Below are positions 9,171 to 17,088 of a DNA stretch of 64,000 nt, piece by piece. The notes below the pieces were generated by a model, which was not told where the DNA came from, searched no databases, and was given only the letters and a program-made list of their open reading frames with translations. Numbering within the stretch: position 1 is the first letter of the stretch; each line of letters starts with the position of its first letter. Both the position numbers and the translations under genes were made by a program. This stretch comes from Cytobacillus sp. S13-E01 (GTDB lineage: Bacteria > Bacillota > Bacilli > Bacillales > Bacillaceae_L): assembly GCF_029193815.1 (NCBI RefSeq), contig NZ_JARFVC010000017.1, positions 1-64,000 of the forward strand. Direction: 5' to 3'.

Positions 9171-9236
9171 CAAAAGCGCAGGGCGCTCTGACCTAGACAC
9201 CAAAACTAGGTAGAATTTAATCTTATCTTTTAAAAA
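9171..9236 (+). repeat. MHR repeat, collapsed copy
   Basis: The sequence goes straight from AAAAGCGCAGGGCGC to CTAGACACCAAAACTAGG and the type-1 tail CTTATCTTTTAAAA. It therefore keeps both ends but lacks the hairpin middle found in longer copies. Confidence 0.75.
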
Positions 9237-9243
9237 AGCTTTT

Positions 9244-9283
9244 AAAAACCCGAAATGTCAATGTTAGACATATCGGGTTTTTA
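9244..9283. terminator. Bidirectional terminator, mrp operon / yuxO
   Basis: AAAACCCGAAATGTC pairs with GACATATCGGGTTTT and is flanked by A and T runs. It sits between convergent mrpG and yuxO. Confidence 0.85.
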
Positions 9284-9682
9284 TTACTTTCTCAATTTTA
9301 ATATCGCCATTGTACAACGGGAAATACAAATTAGATTTTCCTCTTCGTCGACAATTTTTATATCCCATACCATCGTTGTACGACCTTTATGCAAGGGCGT
9401 ACCTATTGCAGTTACGACTCCGTCTTTCTTTGATTTAATATGATTAGCATTAATTTCTAAGCCGGCACAAGCTTCTGTTTTCTGATCGACTAAATTGTAA
9501 GTTCCAACACTAGCAACCGTTTCAGCTAAAGCAACTGATGCACCACCATGTAATATTCCAAACGGCTGACGCGTTTTGTCATTAACAGGCATGGTTGCGA
9601 CTACCCGCTCAGGTGATAGTTCAGTGAACTCAATTCCTAGGGCTTCAACTAACGTGTTTTCTCTATTCATATTAAGTTCCAT
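9284..9682 (-). CDS. yuxO: Hotdog-fold acyl-CoA thioesterase (YuxO/MenI-like)
   Basis: This is a 132-aa PaaI/MenI-type thioesterase. The active-site stretch FGILHGGASVALAETVAS holds the HGG turn and the catalytic acidic residue. TPLHKGRTTMVWDIKI follows in the central strand. Members act in the cytosol on aroyl- or acyl-CoA. B. subtilis YuxO lies directly downstream of mrpG and is assigned to 1,4-dihydroxy-2-naphthoyl-CoA hydrolysis in menaquinone synthesis. The same neighbourhood here supports the name, but the substrate is inferred. The ATG has AAGGGGGAA at good spacing. Confidence 0.85.
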   Translation of the reverse strand: MELNMNRENTLVEALGIEFTELSPERVVATMPVNDKTRQPFGILHGGASVALAETVASVGTYNLVDQKTEACAGLEINANHIKSKKDGVVTAIGTPLHKGRTTMVWDIKIVDEEENLICISRCTMAILKLRK

Positions 9683-9887
9683 TAATCATTCCCCCTTAAA
9701 TTCCTCTAGTCCTATTTTAAAACACTTTTTAATAATTTCCAATTTTTAAACTCCAATTACTATTTTTCCATTCAGAAAATCAACGCAGGTGGCAGACTAA
9801 TAATCTGTGAGGGGGTTACTGGCCTAATAATATTGATAGATAGTATTTTAGGTTAATGCAGACATCAATTACACTAACCATTTTTAT

Positions 9888-10961
9888 TTACTCTAAATGA
9901 AACTTAATCATTTTGTCATCATCTTCCTGTGGATCACCACGTCCATCACGATTATTTGTAAGTGCATAAAGGGTACTATTTTGAATATAGATATCCCGCA
10001 TTCTTCCACCCTGCAAAAAAACAACAGTTATTTTCTTTGTTGTCAGATCAAAACTTCTAATCCGTCTATCCCTAAGTGTGGCTACATAAAGCTTTCCATT
10101 GTAGTACCCCATTCCAGAAGGTGCCCATGTATAGTCTCCTGTGTGAAAAAGTGGCTTTTCCATTCCATCTCTTACTTGATCACCCTGTATAACCGGCCAG
10201 CCATAATTTTTACCTGGCTTTATAAGATTGATTTCATCATGTGCACTTTGACCATGCTCTGAACTGTACAAGTTATTGTTTTCATCCCACACTAAACCTT
10301 GGGGATTTCTATGACCAAATGAATAGACAAATGAGTTTTCAAAAGGATTATCCTTTGGTATATCTCCATTTATTTGCATTCTTAATATTTTACCGCCCAA
10401 GTTATCTAGGCTCTGGGCGATTTCAGGCCGACCAGCATCACCTGTAGTAATATATAAATTCTGATCAGGTCCGATTTCTAATCTACCTGCATTATGAATT
10501 CGTCCACCAGGAATGTTTTCAAGTAACGGTCTTACCTCTCTCCACATATCTCCACTTTTTTCAATAAGTACGACACGATTTAATATTTGATTGTCTTCTT
10601 GATAGGTATAATAGATAACTGCTTCGTTCGTAGTTTCAAAATTAGGTGCTAGCACAAAGCCTAATAATCCGCCTTCACCTATATGATAGACATCTTTCTT
10701 CACTTTTAGGTTATTGGTTGTTACCTTATTGGTTTCTTCATCTATCCTAAGAATCGTCCCTTTCCTCTCTGTTACATAAAAGGTGTTACCCGCTTTTTCA
10801 ATTGACCAAGGTATATCAAGATTCTTCGCTAAAACCTCTGGTGAAGCGGATACCACAGCTTCAATTGAGTCTTCCTCTACCATACTCTCACCGTTATTTA
10901 GGTAGGAGCATCCTCCAGTTAATATTATTAAACCTACTATTACAGTTATTAGCCATCTCAC
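9888..10961 (-). CDS. PQQ-type sugar dehydrogenase, lipoprotein
   Basis: This 357-aa protein belongs to the glucose/sorbosone dehydrogenase family, six-bladed propellers related to soluble aldose dehydrogenase Asd/YliI. A lipoprotein signal ends LTGGC with the lipidated Cys near residue 18, so the enzyme is expected on the outer membrane face. Family motifs are RIHNAGRLEIGPDQNLYITT, GHRNPQGLVW and EHGQSAHDEINLIKPGKNYG. It has a GTG start with AAAGGGTG upstream. No PQQ synthesis genes are seen in the window, so the cofactor source is unknown. It lies alone, divergent from an SDR gene. Confidence 0.85.
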   Translation of the reverse strand: MRWLITVIVGLIILTGGCSYLNNGESMVEEDSIEAVVSASPEVLAKNLDIPWSIEKAGNTFYVTERKGTILRIDEETNKVTTNNLKVKKDVYHIGEGGLLGFVLAPNFETTNEAVIYYTYQEDNQILNRVVLIEKSGDMWREVRPLLENIPGGRIHNAGRLEIGPDQNLYITTGDAGRPEIAQSLDNLGGKILRMQINGDIPKDNPFENSFVYSFGHRNPQGLVWDENNNLYSSEHGQSAHDEINLIKPGKNYGWPVIQGDQVRDGMEKPLFHTGDYTWAPSGMGYYNGKLYVATLRDRRIRSFDLTTKKITVVFLQGGRMRDIYIQNSTLYALTNNRDGRGDPQEDDDKMIKFHLE

Positions 10962-11125
10962 GTTTAGAGCACCCTTTCCTTATAGCTTCTTATCCATATA
11001 ATAACAGTTACTGAACAAAATAATAAATATGTAAGAAAGAAAGGTCATAATAATCAAAATGTAAATTGTACTTTTACCTAAATACAGTAAACTAGAGTTA
11101 GATCACCCACTTTCAGGAGGTTTCT

Positions 11126-11974
11126 ATGAAAAAAAAGACTGCAGTTATTACAGGCGCTTCTAGTGGATTTGGTTTCCTTACTACAATCGAACTTGCTAAG
11201 GAAGGCTTTTATGTACTTGCAACAATGAGAGATTTATCAAAGAGAGAGAAGTTAGTAGAAACTCTTACAGATCTCGGATTACAAGACTATGTAGATTTTC
11301 AAAGATTAGACGTAACAAAAGAACAATCTATTCAAGAATTCGGAAGTATTTTAGAAGGTTTTGAACAAATTACTCTACTAGTAAATAATGCTGGTTTTGC
11401 GTTAGGTGGGTTTGCTGAAGAGGTTACAGTGGAAGAATACCGTAAACAATTTGATACAAACTTTTTTGGGTTAATAGCAGTAACAAAAGCAGTGCTCCCA
11501 CATATGAGGAAGCAACAATACGGCAAAATCATTAACATTGGTAGCATAAGTGGACAAATTGGATTTCCTGGATTATCACCCTATGTATCTTCTAAGTACG
11601 CATTAGAGGGATTTAGCGAGTGTTTACGGTTAGAAGTGAATCCTTTTGGAATAGATGTTGTTTTAATAGAACCAGGATCCTATAATACAAATATTTGGAC
11701 AACCGGTAAACAAATTGCTCAAAAATCCTTACACATAGAATCTCCCTATAATCCAATGATGGAAAAAGTAGAAAGAGAAATAGCAAAAGGACAAAGTTCA
11801 TTGGGAGACCCAATGGATGTCGTAAGGTTAATTTGTTCGATTGCAACGAAAAAATCTAAAACCACAAAGCTTAGGTATTCAATTGGAAAAGGAGTTAAAG
11901 CATCTATATTTTTAAAGAATTGCCTACCTTGGAGGCTATGGGAAATCATCGTGTTAAAACGTCTGTTTAAATAG
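11126..11974 (+). CDS. Short-chain dehydrogenase/reductase
   Basis: This 282-aa classical SDR oxidoreductase has the Rossmann dinucleotide motif TGASSGFG at residues about 9-16, LLVNNAG, the catalytic Ser in IGSISG, and the YVSSK catalytic Tyr/Lys pair. RDLS after strand 2 suggests a preference for NADP(H), as inference. The ATG has TTTCAGGAGGTTTCT upstream. It is divergent from the sugar dehydrogenase and followed by a hairpin terminator. Substrate not predictable. Confidence 0.9.
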   Translation: MKKKTAVITGASSGFGFLTTIELAKEGFYVLATMRDLSKREKLVETLTDLGLQDYVDFQRLDVTKEQSIQEFGSILEGFEQITLLVNNAGFALGGFAEEVTVEEYRKQFDTNFFGLIAVTKAVLPHMRKQQYGKIINIGSISGQIGFPGLSPYVSSKYALEGFSECLRLEVNPFGIDVVLIEPGSYNTNIWTTGKQIAQKSLHIESPYNPMMEKVEREIAKGQSSLGDPMDVVRLICSIATKKSKTTKLRYSIGKGVKASIFLKNCLPWRLWEIIVLKRLFK

Positions 11975-12182
11975 GTACAATAGGATTATTTCATCATTTA
12001 TTAAAGGGATAAGCCTCACTGAAAATAGCTTTGGAATGATTAGGAACTAGTAGTGGGGACGATAGAGGCTTTTGATGGCCGTAAATCAAAAAATAGTACT
12101 TGTACGGTAACCTTAGTTGGCCGTTTATCCACTTTAATTTAGTAAAATATCAAAATGTTATAACAAAGTCCTAACTAAAAAT

Positions 12183-12212
12183 AAAAGAGATATTTTTTCA
12201 AGTATCTCTTTT
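12183..12212. terminator. Hairpin terminator between SDR and DPBB genes
   Basis: AAAAGAGATA/TATCTCTTTT, a 10-bp stem with a 10-nt loop, placed between the convergent genes just before the DPBB stop. Confidence 0.75.
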
Positions 12213-12219
12213 AAAAAAA

Positions 12220-12558
12220 CTACGATATTGGGTAAAACTCAACTTCAATAATTCCAACACTTGCTTGTGAACCTAATGCTTCAAATGCCTTTTTGTGTAA
12301 ATTTAATTTTGTTGGTGCGTATCCTTTAACTTCATCAACAACTATTACGAGTACTTCCTTCGGTTTGTCAATCGAGATATTTTTAACTAATAGCACTTGA
12401 CCACATTTGTATGGGCTCTTGTCACTAACAGCTACAGTCATGTGATTATTGTGTTCCCATGACGTTCCACATTTTGTTGTTTTCCCGCCCTCAGTCCATG
12501 TGGCTATACCATATTTTGGCTTTTTTACGTTAAACATATTTCCTAACCAACTGGGCAC
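12220..12558 (-). CDS. RlpA-like double-psi beta-barrel protein
   Basis: This 112-aa protein resembles the double-psi beta-barrel of RlpA, expansins and barwin. Its N-part reads YGIATWTEGGKTTKCGTSWE and its end has LNLHKKAFEALGSQASVGII followed by EVEFYPI, the typical DPBB closing strand. No signal peptide is visible, which is odd for a fold usually found in secreted wall proteins. The GTG start is preceded by GGAGGGG. It is close to a Y/Q/P-rich unknown gene on the other strand. Fold call moderately sure; function unknown. Confidence 0.65.
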   Translation of the reverse strand: MPSWLGNMFNVKKPKYGIATWTEGGKTTKCGTSWEHNNHMTVAVSDKSPYKCGQVLLVKNISIDKPKEVLVIVVDEVKGYAPTKLNLHKKAFEALGSQASVGIIEVEFYPIS

Positions 12559-12751
12559 TTAAACCCCTCCATTCTAAGATAGCCTACAATAGTGTATGCG
12601 CAATCTAGGTGTTGGTAACAGGGGCAAATGCGTATTTCAACGACAAAGGAATTATACCTGTTTTTTTAATGGCCTTTTCATTTAATAACCAGTCACTTTG
12701 ATAGGCCTATGTTCATATAGTGTAGTGAGTTTTGAAAGGGAGGGACAAAGA

Positions 12752-13207
12752 TTGTACCAACGTCCATATTTTATACAGAACCCGAGGAAATATCCTACAA
12801 CCTATACAACACATAATTATGCATCACAACAACCAATGCCATTACCCTATATTCCATATTCACAACAAATCAATTATCAGGGGATATATTATCCGGTTCA
12901 AAGACAGTATCCTGAGGTAGACCCAACATTGTTCAATGAATCTGCAAGACAAATGCAAATTCTTATGAATGAAGCAAGTATTGTATTAAAAAGGATAGCG
13001 GAATCAAAGTCTTTTGCAAAAAAGGTTATGTCTGCAGCACAGGATTCACAATTAGAAGAAGTAGAAAGGTTGATTAAGACTACTGGCATTACATCCAAGG
13101 TAGAAACAGCATTTAACCCTGATGGCATCAATATGAAACTTACCTCTAAGATTGACGACACAGAGTGCTGTCAATTGACAATAGCTTTAAAATGGCGTAA
13201 TTTTTAA
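12752..13207 (+). CDS. Conserved-looking protein with Tyr/Pro/Gln-rich N-terminus
   Basis: This is a 151-residue protein I cannot name. The first about 65 residues are rich in Tyr, Pro and Gln (QQPMPLPYIPYSQQINYQG), as in spore-coat-associated proteins. The C-part is helical (SARQMQILMNEASIVLKRI) and ends with a strand-like CCQLTIALKWRNF. The TTG at 12752 is chosen because GAAAGGGAGGG lies 8 nt upstream. The longer ORF start has no ribosome site. A spore-surface role is only a guess from composition. Confidence 0.65.
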   Translation: MYQRPYFIQNPRKYPTTYTTHNYASQQPMPLPYIPYSQQINYQGIYYPVQRQYPEVDPTLFNESARQMQILMNEASIVLKRIAESKSFAKKVMSAAQDSQLEEVERLIKTTGITSKVETAFNPDGINMKLTSKIDDTECCQLTIALKWRNF

Positions 13208-13228
13208 GGTATGTCGATTATGAATGTT

Positions 13229-13460
13229 AAGAAAAGCGCAGGGCGCCCGCCTATCGGCGCGTCGATTAAAACGCGCCACGTCCTGTGGCGAACATCGACA
13301 TCAGCACATCCTGTGCACGTCAAGCATAAGACGAGCCCTGGCTGAAGGCGTTTTTTGCCTTCGGGAAGGGATTGGCTTATGACCTCAGGTCCGATGGCGC
13401 CCGGAGCTAGACACTAAAACTATGTACAAACTTTTATCCTTTCTTATCTTTTAAGAAAGG
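13229..13460 (+). repeat. MHR repeat, full copy with two-hairpin cassette
   Basis: This is the longest clean copy. It has the outer arm GCGCAGGGCGCCC, then ATCGGC, then a cassette with CGCCACGTCCTGTGGCG inside GTCGAT/ATCGAC and GCACATCCTGTGC. CATAAG/CTTATG encloses an apical GAAGGCGTTTTTTGCCTTC hairpin. It closes with GATGGCGCCCGGAGCTAGAC and a type-1 tail. Confidence 0.85.
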
Positions 13461-13491
13461 ATGCAATAAACAATCATTTGCATCCTTTCTT
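13453..13491. terminator. Strong hairpin terminator
   Basis: A 14-bp perfect stem AAGAAAGGATGCAA/TTGCATCCTTTCTT lies between the MHR tail and the last of three tiny minus-strand genes. The trailing Ts favour the plus direction. Confidence 0.8.
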
Positions 13492-13495
13492 TTCC

Positions 13496-13624
13496 CTATC
13501 TCTTTCTAGGGGTAAGTTTTGGTTTTTGGTGTTGCTGTCTTATTTCAGAATTTGCTCCGTAGGTTGAAGAAGATAAATTATTATTCATTGCTCCTTCTTC
13601 ATTGAGTTTCTCACCTCTTGCCAC
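13496..13624 (-). CDS. Tiny basic protein (third gene of small operon)
   Basis: This 42-residue ORF begins MARGEKLNEEGAMNNN and ends KPKLTPRKR. It is rich in Asn, Ser, Gln and basic residues, like many small acid-soluble or spore-associated proteins, but I do not recognise the family. The GTG start at 13624 has GAAGGAG eight bases upstream. It lies 18 bp after the second tiny gene on the same strand. It is followed by a strong hairpin. Confidence 0.55.
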   Translation of the reverse strand: MARGEKLNEEGAMNNNLSSSTYGANSEIRQQHQKPKLTPRKR

Positions 13625-13642
13625 TTCATTCACTCCTTCTCA

Positions 13643-13810
13643 CTATGCGTTCGTATTATCATCAATTTTTTGTTTCCCGGGCCTATGGATTAAACCATTT
13701 CTTAAATCATATCCCTCATCAAACTTACTGACGTGAAGAATATCCTCATCTGCACCCTTTTTGCTTGCTTCTTTTACTTCATCTATTTCTATATCATTTA
13801 TTCTTCTCAT
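13643..13810 (-). CDS. Tiny acidic protein (second gene of small operon)
   Basis: This 55-residue ORF begins MRRINDIEIDEVKEASKKGA and ends HRPGKQKIDDNTNA. It is acidic and has no membrane segment. The ATG is preceded by TTGGAGGGAAA and overlaps the stop of the first tiny gene (ATGA), so the two are translationally coupled. No family recognised. The coupling and ribosome site argue for a real gene. Confidence 0.65.
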   Translation of the reverse strand: MRRINDIEIDEVKEASKKGADEDILHVSKFDEGYDLRNGLIHRPGKQKIDDNTNA

Positions 13811-13962
13811 TTTCCCTCCAAAGATACACAGTCCTCTTCATCTTCGCCGCTTTGAGTTAAATAATGATTTTCACCCGTAGCAAAATTTATATTGCGTAGA
13901 TCCAATTCAGGATCTAAATCAATTCTATGCTTATTACGTTTATCTTCTATGCTTTCATACAT
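13807..13962 (-). CDS. Tiny acidic protein (first gene of small operon)
   Basis: This 51-residue ORF begins MYESIEDKRNKHRIDLDPEL and ends EEDCVSLEGK. It is charged and probably soluble. The ATG follows CAGGGAGGTAAAAAA, a near-perfect ribosome site. It overlaps the next gene by four bases. An MHR copy lies just upstream and another beyond the last gene, so the operon is bracketed by direct repeats. Function unknown. Confidence 0.65.
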   Translation of the reverse strand: MYESIEDKRNKHRIDLDPELDLRNINFATGENHYLTQSGEDEEDCVSLEGK

Positions 13963-14046
13963 TTTTTTACCTCCCTGTTAGGTATTATAATTACCTATAA
14001 CGCAACCTTTTCATTCCTTTAAAAAAGTGTGTAATGTTGGAAGTAT

Positions 14047-14213
14047 AAGAAAAGCGCAAGGTGCCCGCCTTTCGGCGCGTCTATTAAAACCCGCCACGTC
14101 CTGTGGCGAACATCGACATCAGCACATCCTGTGCACGTCAAGCATAAGACAAGCCGGCTGGAAGGTTGTTCTTTAACCTTCCGGACGGATTGCCCGAAAT
14201 GCATAAGCGCCAG
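14047..14213 (+). repeat. MHR repeat, 3' end lost
   Basis: The 5' arm, cassette and apical GGAAGGTTGTTCTTTAACC hairpin are present. After GGACGGATTG the sequence diverges (CCCGAAATGCATAAGCGCCAG), so the closing arm and tail are missing. Confidence 0.75.
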
Positions 14214-14796
14214 TTTCCAATCTTTTAGATATGGAAATCGGCAGAAGTATAATTTCACTTCTCCACACCTTAAATAGTCCACAATAACCTCAAAATAACG
14301 GGGTGTTTCTTTTGTTAATGGGTTCCGTTTTGAGGTGCAAATCCTATAAATTACAATGAAAAAGGCGTGCAATCTGACAACAGATTTGACACCTCTTTGA
14401 CACCCATAAATAAAAATATAGAGCGAACCCTCAAGGACCAAGAGATGAGGGAATCAGCATGGTTTAATAAATAAGCGGAGAAATTTCTCTTAATTACGAA
14501 ATAGCACTTAAAATCGCTTAAATAGACGGAAGAATTCCGACTATTTACACAAAAAACGTCAAAATGGATCATTTGGCATTGCTTAAGCGGAAAACCTCCG
14601 CTTATATACCCCGAACCAAGCCTTATTACGCAGTTTAACCGGAAAATCTCCTCTTATTTTAACGAACGATCACTGGTTACTAAATTTAGGAGATGACTTC
14701 TGATGTATAAGGGATAAATCGCGTTGTTGCTAGATGCGAAACTCAAGTTATAATTCCCTAAACAATAAAAAATGAGATGACATATAGTCATCCCAC
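14214..14796. other. Gene-free stretch with a run of AGCGGA hairpins
   Basis: No gene with a ribosome site is seen. Four related hairpins occur at about 14469-14494, 14520-14546, 14582-14606 and 14634-14660, each like TAAGCGGAAAACCTCCGCTTA but three of them decayed. Centres are about 50-60 bp apart. The two long minus-strand frames here look like chance readings across repeats. Confidence 0.5.
14774..14792 (-). terminator. Terminator of TSUP gene
   Basis: GATGACATATAGTCATC is a compact hairpin. On the minus strand it is followed by a T-rich run, four bases past the TSUP stop. Confidence 0.65.
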
Positions 14797-15564
14797 CTAA
14801 TAAATCAACTTAATTCCGCTCATTAAAATGATAATGCCTATTATAGTCCGGAGGGGCTTTACAGGTACTTTAGCCGATAATGTACTGCCAATAATAACTC
14901 CTGGTATCGATCCAATTAAAAGATTGGCCACTAACATGAAATCAACATTGCCAAGTCCTATATGAAAGATACCACTTACTGTAACTAAAATAAACGCATG
15001 AGCGATATCTGTCCCAACCAATTCCGAAGCCTTTAGGCTATATAAATATAACATTGCCAAAGCAAATAATGAGCCCGATCCGACTGAGGTTAATCCGACA
15101 ATGAAACCTAATAATGCACCTAGCATAATTGTAATAGGAATCTTTTGCTCTAACGATTTTTCGATATAAGAGTTTTTTTTATATCGATCCCCAAATAATG
15201 TTTTCATAATAGTGGCTATTGCTACAAATATTAATACATAACCTAAGGTAAGTTTTATGATCTCTCCTTGGAGATACTGTGAACCTCCAAAGTACATGAG
15301 TAAAGTAACAGCAATTATAGCACTTGGTACACTTCCAATTGCTAAGTATTTAACCAACTTTAGATTTATTGTTTTTTGACGAAAGTGTTGAACAGATCCA
15401 AAAAACTTTGTTATTGAGTTATAAACAAAATCTGTACCTACTGCAACTACTGGATTGATGCCTAGTAAGATTAAAAATGGGGTTAAAAGAGCTGCACCTC
15501 CAACACCTGTTAAGCCGACCAAAAAACCTACAAAAAGGCCCATTAATAATATTCCAATGCTCAC
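14797..15564 (-). CDS. TSUP (TauE/SafE-type) anion permease
   Basis: This is an eight-helix membrane permease of the TauE/SafE family, about 255 aa. The two inverted halves each carry the signature glycine motif: GLFVGFLVGLTGVGGAALLT near the N-terminus and GALLGFIVGLTSVGSGSLFA in the middle. Family members move sulfite, sulfoacetate or other small organic anions. The GTG at 15564 has AGGGAG at about 11 nt. An earlier GTG at 15576 is too close to that site. A possible palindromic operator lies at 15607-15628. A second TSUP gene, yunE, occurs at 51.6 kb. Confidence 0.85.
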   Translation of the reverse strand: MSIGILLMGLFVGFLVGLTGVGGAALLTPFLILLGINPVVAVGTDFVYNSITKFFGSVQHFRQKTINLKLVKYLAIGSVPSAIIAVTLLMYFGGSQYLQGEIIKLTLGYVLIFVAIATIMKTLFGDRYKKNSYIEKSLEQKIPITIMLGALLGFIVGLTSVGSGSLFALAMLYLYSLKASELVGTDIAHAFILVTVSGIFHIGLGNVDFMLVANLLIGSIPGVIIGSTLSAKVPVKPLRTIIGIIILMSGIKLIY

Positions 15565-15606
15565 ATTCCGACACACTCCCTAAATACCCGGATATGGGCA
15601 TTATAT

Positions 15607-15628
15607 TGTCGGAACATTGTTTCTGACA
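15607..15628. promoter_or_regulatory. Inverted repeat upstream of TSUP gene
   Basis: TGTCGGAA and TTTCTGACA form an 8-bp inverted repeat with one mismatch and a five-base centre, about 40 bp before the TSUP start. Possible regulator site; no factor assigned. Confidence 0.35.
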
Positions 15629-15803
15629 CAATTAAACAAGCGATAACAACTATTTGGGCATTTATACTACTGAGTGTTTAATTACTTACTTAACTTTTAG
15701 TACTCTTTGTTCTTACTTTCACCCCAAATTTAACATAATACAAATATCATACCTCATAATTGTAAATGCTAAGATTACACACTATTCTAATGGGGGCTTG
15801 ATC

Positions 15804-16664
15804 ATGTCAACTAATGATACAAAAAATACAAAATCATTTTGCGCGAGTGAGTATGGTGTTCTAGAGCGTGTTATTCTATGTGAACCAAAACATATGACGA
15901 TTCGTGATGTTATCAATGAGACACAAAAACATTTTAAGAACGAAGGTATACATATTAAAAAGGCGATGGAGCAACATAAGCAATTTGTTGAAACATTACA
16001 AGAACATGGAGTTGATGTCATTTTATTACCCACACAAGAGAAATACCACGAGCAGGTATTTACCCGAGACATTGGATTTACTCTAGGCCAAACGATTTTT
16101 GTTGCTGAAATGGCTAGTGATGTACGTAAAGGTGAAGAAGATGTATTAAAAGAGTGGCTTGAACAAGAGGAGATCTCCTATTACAACTTAATTGGAGATC
16201 ATATTGAAGGCGGAGATGTGATTATTGACCGTAACACAATCTATATCGGCTTAAGTAATAGAACGAATCAACAATCAATTGACCATATGCAAAGCCTTAT
16301 TTCGGACTTTGAAGTTATTGGCGTCCCATTTAAAGAAAAGTATCTACATTTGGATTGTGTGTTTAACATTCTTTCTCCCGATTTGGCACTATTCTTCCCT
16401 GAAGCTTTTACAGAAAAGGAAAAGTCCATACTTGATTCCAGATACGAGTTGATTGAGGTAAGCAATGAAGAACAATTTACCCTCGGGACTAATGTACTCT
16501 CGATTGGAAATAAAAAAATAATCAGCTTACCGGTTAATAAAGGGGTTAATGCACAGCTCCGATCAAGAGGCTTTGAAGTAATAGAAGTTGATATTACTGA
16601 AATTATTAAGTCTGGAGGATCATTCCGGTGCTGTACGCTTCCTCTACTCCGGGAAAGCAATTAA
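15804..16664 (+). CDS. ykgA: Dimethylargininase / amidinotransferase-fold hydrolase
   Basis: This 286-aa protein of the guanidino-group-modifying superfamily (DDAH, arginine deiminase) is the same length as B. subtilis YkgA. Recognisable motifs are FTRDIGFTLG, GDHIEGGDVI (substrate-binding and catalytic acid), KYLHLDCVFNIL with the catalytic His, and a terminal SGGSFRCCTLPL with the nucleophilic Cys. It probably hydrolyses an arginine derivative in the cytosol. The ATG at 15804 is set by TGGGGGC eight bases upstream and by the family length. The longer upstream frame is ignored. Confidence 0.85.
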   Translation: MSTNDTKNTKSFCASEYGVLERVILCEPKHMTIRDVINETQKHFKNEGIHIKKAMEQHKQFVETLQEHGVDVILLPTQEKYHEQVFTRDIGFTLGQTIFVAEMASDVRKGEEDVLKEWLEQEEISYYNLIGDHIEGGDVIIDRNTIYIGLSNRTNQQSIDHMQSLISDFEVIGVPFKEKYLHLDCVFNILSPDLALFFPEAFTEKEKSILDSRYELIEVSNEEQFTLGTNVLSIGNKKIISLPVNKGVNAQLRSRGFEVIEVDITEIIKSGGSFRCCTLPLLRESN

Positions 16665-16668
16665 AAAG

Positions 16669-16690
16669 AAGTCCCTTTAACTAGGGGCTT
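16669..16690. terminator. ykgA terminator, shared with small antisense-side gene
   Basis: GAAGTCCCT and AGGGGCTTC pair around TTAACT just after the ykgA stop. The hairpin also covers the last codons of the small minus-strand gene. Confidence 0.65.
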
Positions 16691-16844
16691 CAGATTTTAG
16701 TTCCATTATTTTATTTAGATGATAATTAAGCTGTTTTTCAAGTTTTATTTTTAACTTTTGGTCTAAACAAGATTCGAATAATGCATTGAAATACCTTGCT
16801 CTAACAAAGTGCCATCTTAGTACAATTCCGGTGAATATTGACAT
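16677..16844 (-). CDS. Small protein, 55 aa, unknown
   Basis: The ORF begins MSIFTGIVLRWHFVRARYFN and ends NKIMELKSEAPS. It has an amphipathic, Lys/Leu-rich C-half (KLKIKLEKQLNYHLNKIM) that could be a short coiled coil. CAAAGGAGGACACCTT precedes the ATG at 16844, an excellent ribosome site, so it is probably translated. It is convergent with ykgA, and its stop falls inside the ykgA terminator hairpin. Family not recognised. Confidence 0.65.
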   Translation of the reverse strand: MSIFTGIVLRWHFVRARYFNALFESCLDQKLKIKLEKQLNYHLNKIMELKSEAPS

Positions 16845-16996
16845 AAGGTGTCCTCCTTTGCTAATAAAATTTCTATCATTACCTATCTTCTATACAATTT
16901 CGATCTCAACCGAATTTATATGGGGGTAAAGTAAATAGTTCTAAATTACTAATATTTATAAATTTCGGGCTATTACTTAAAGATTTGTGTCTTTTT

Positions 16997-17032
16997 TAAT
17001 GTCAACCTATTATGATATAAGGTTGACATTAA
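16997..17032. promoter_or_regulatory. BirA-type operator upstream of bioY
   Basis: TTAATGTCAACCT and AGGTTGACATTAA form a perfect 13-bp inverted repeat separated by 10 bp. This is the layout of Gram-positive BirA boxes. It overlaps the -35 element of the bioY promoter, which fits repression by biotinoyl-BirA. Confidence 0.8.
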
Positions 17033-17051
17033 CCTCAATTTGCTATACTAT
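17023..17051 (+). promoter_or_regulatory. Sigma-A promoter of bioY
   Basis: The consensus TTGACA at 17023-17028 lies inside the BirA box. TACTAT at 17046-17051 is 17 bp downstream, about 38 bp before the bioY start. Confidence 0.65.
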
Positions 17052-17088
17052 TTTGTTAACATCATATATTAGGAGGTTTACATAGTTT

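Noticed and set aside
14019-14441. 140-codon minus-strand ORF
   Set aside because: It reads through an MHR copy and the hairpin run, has no ribosome site and no recognisable domain. Probably a chance frame.
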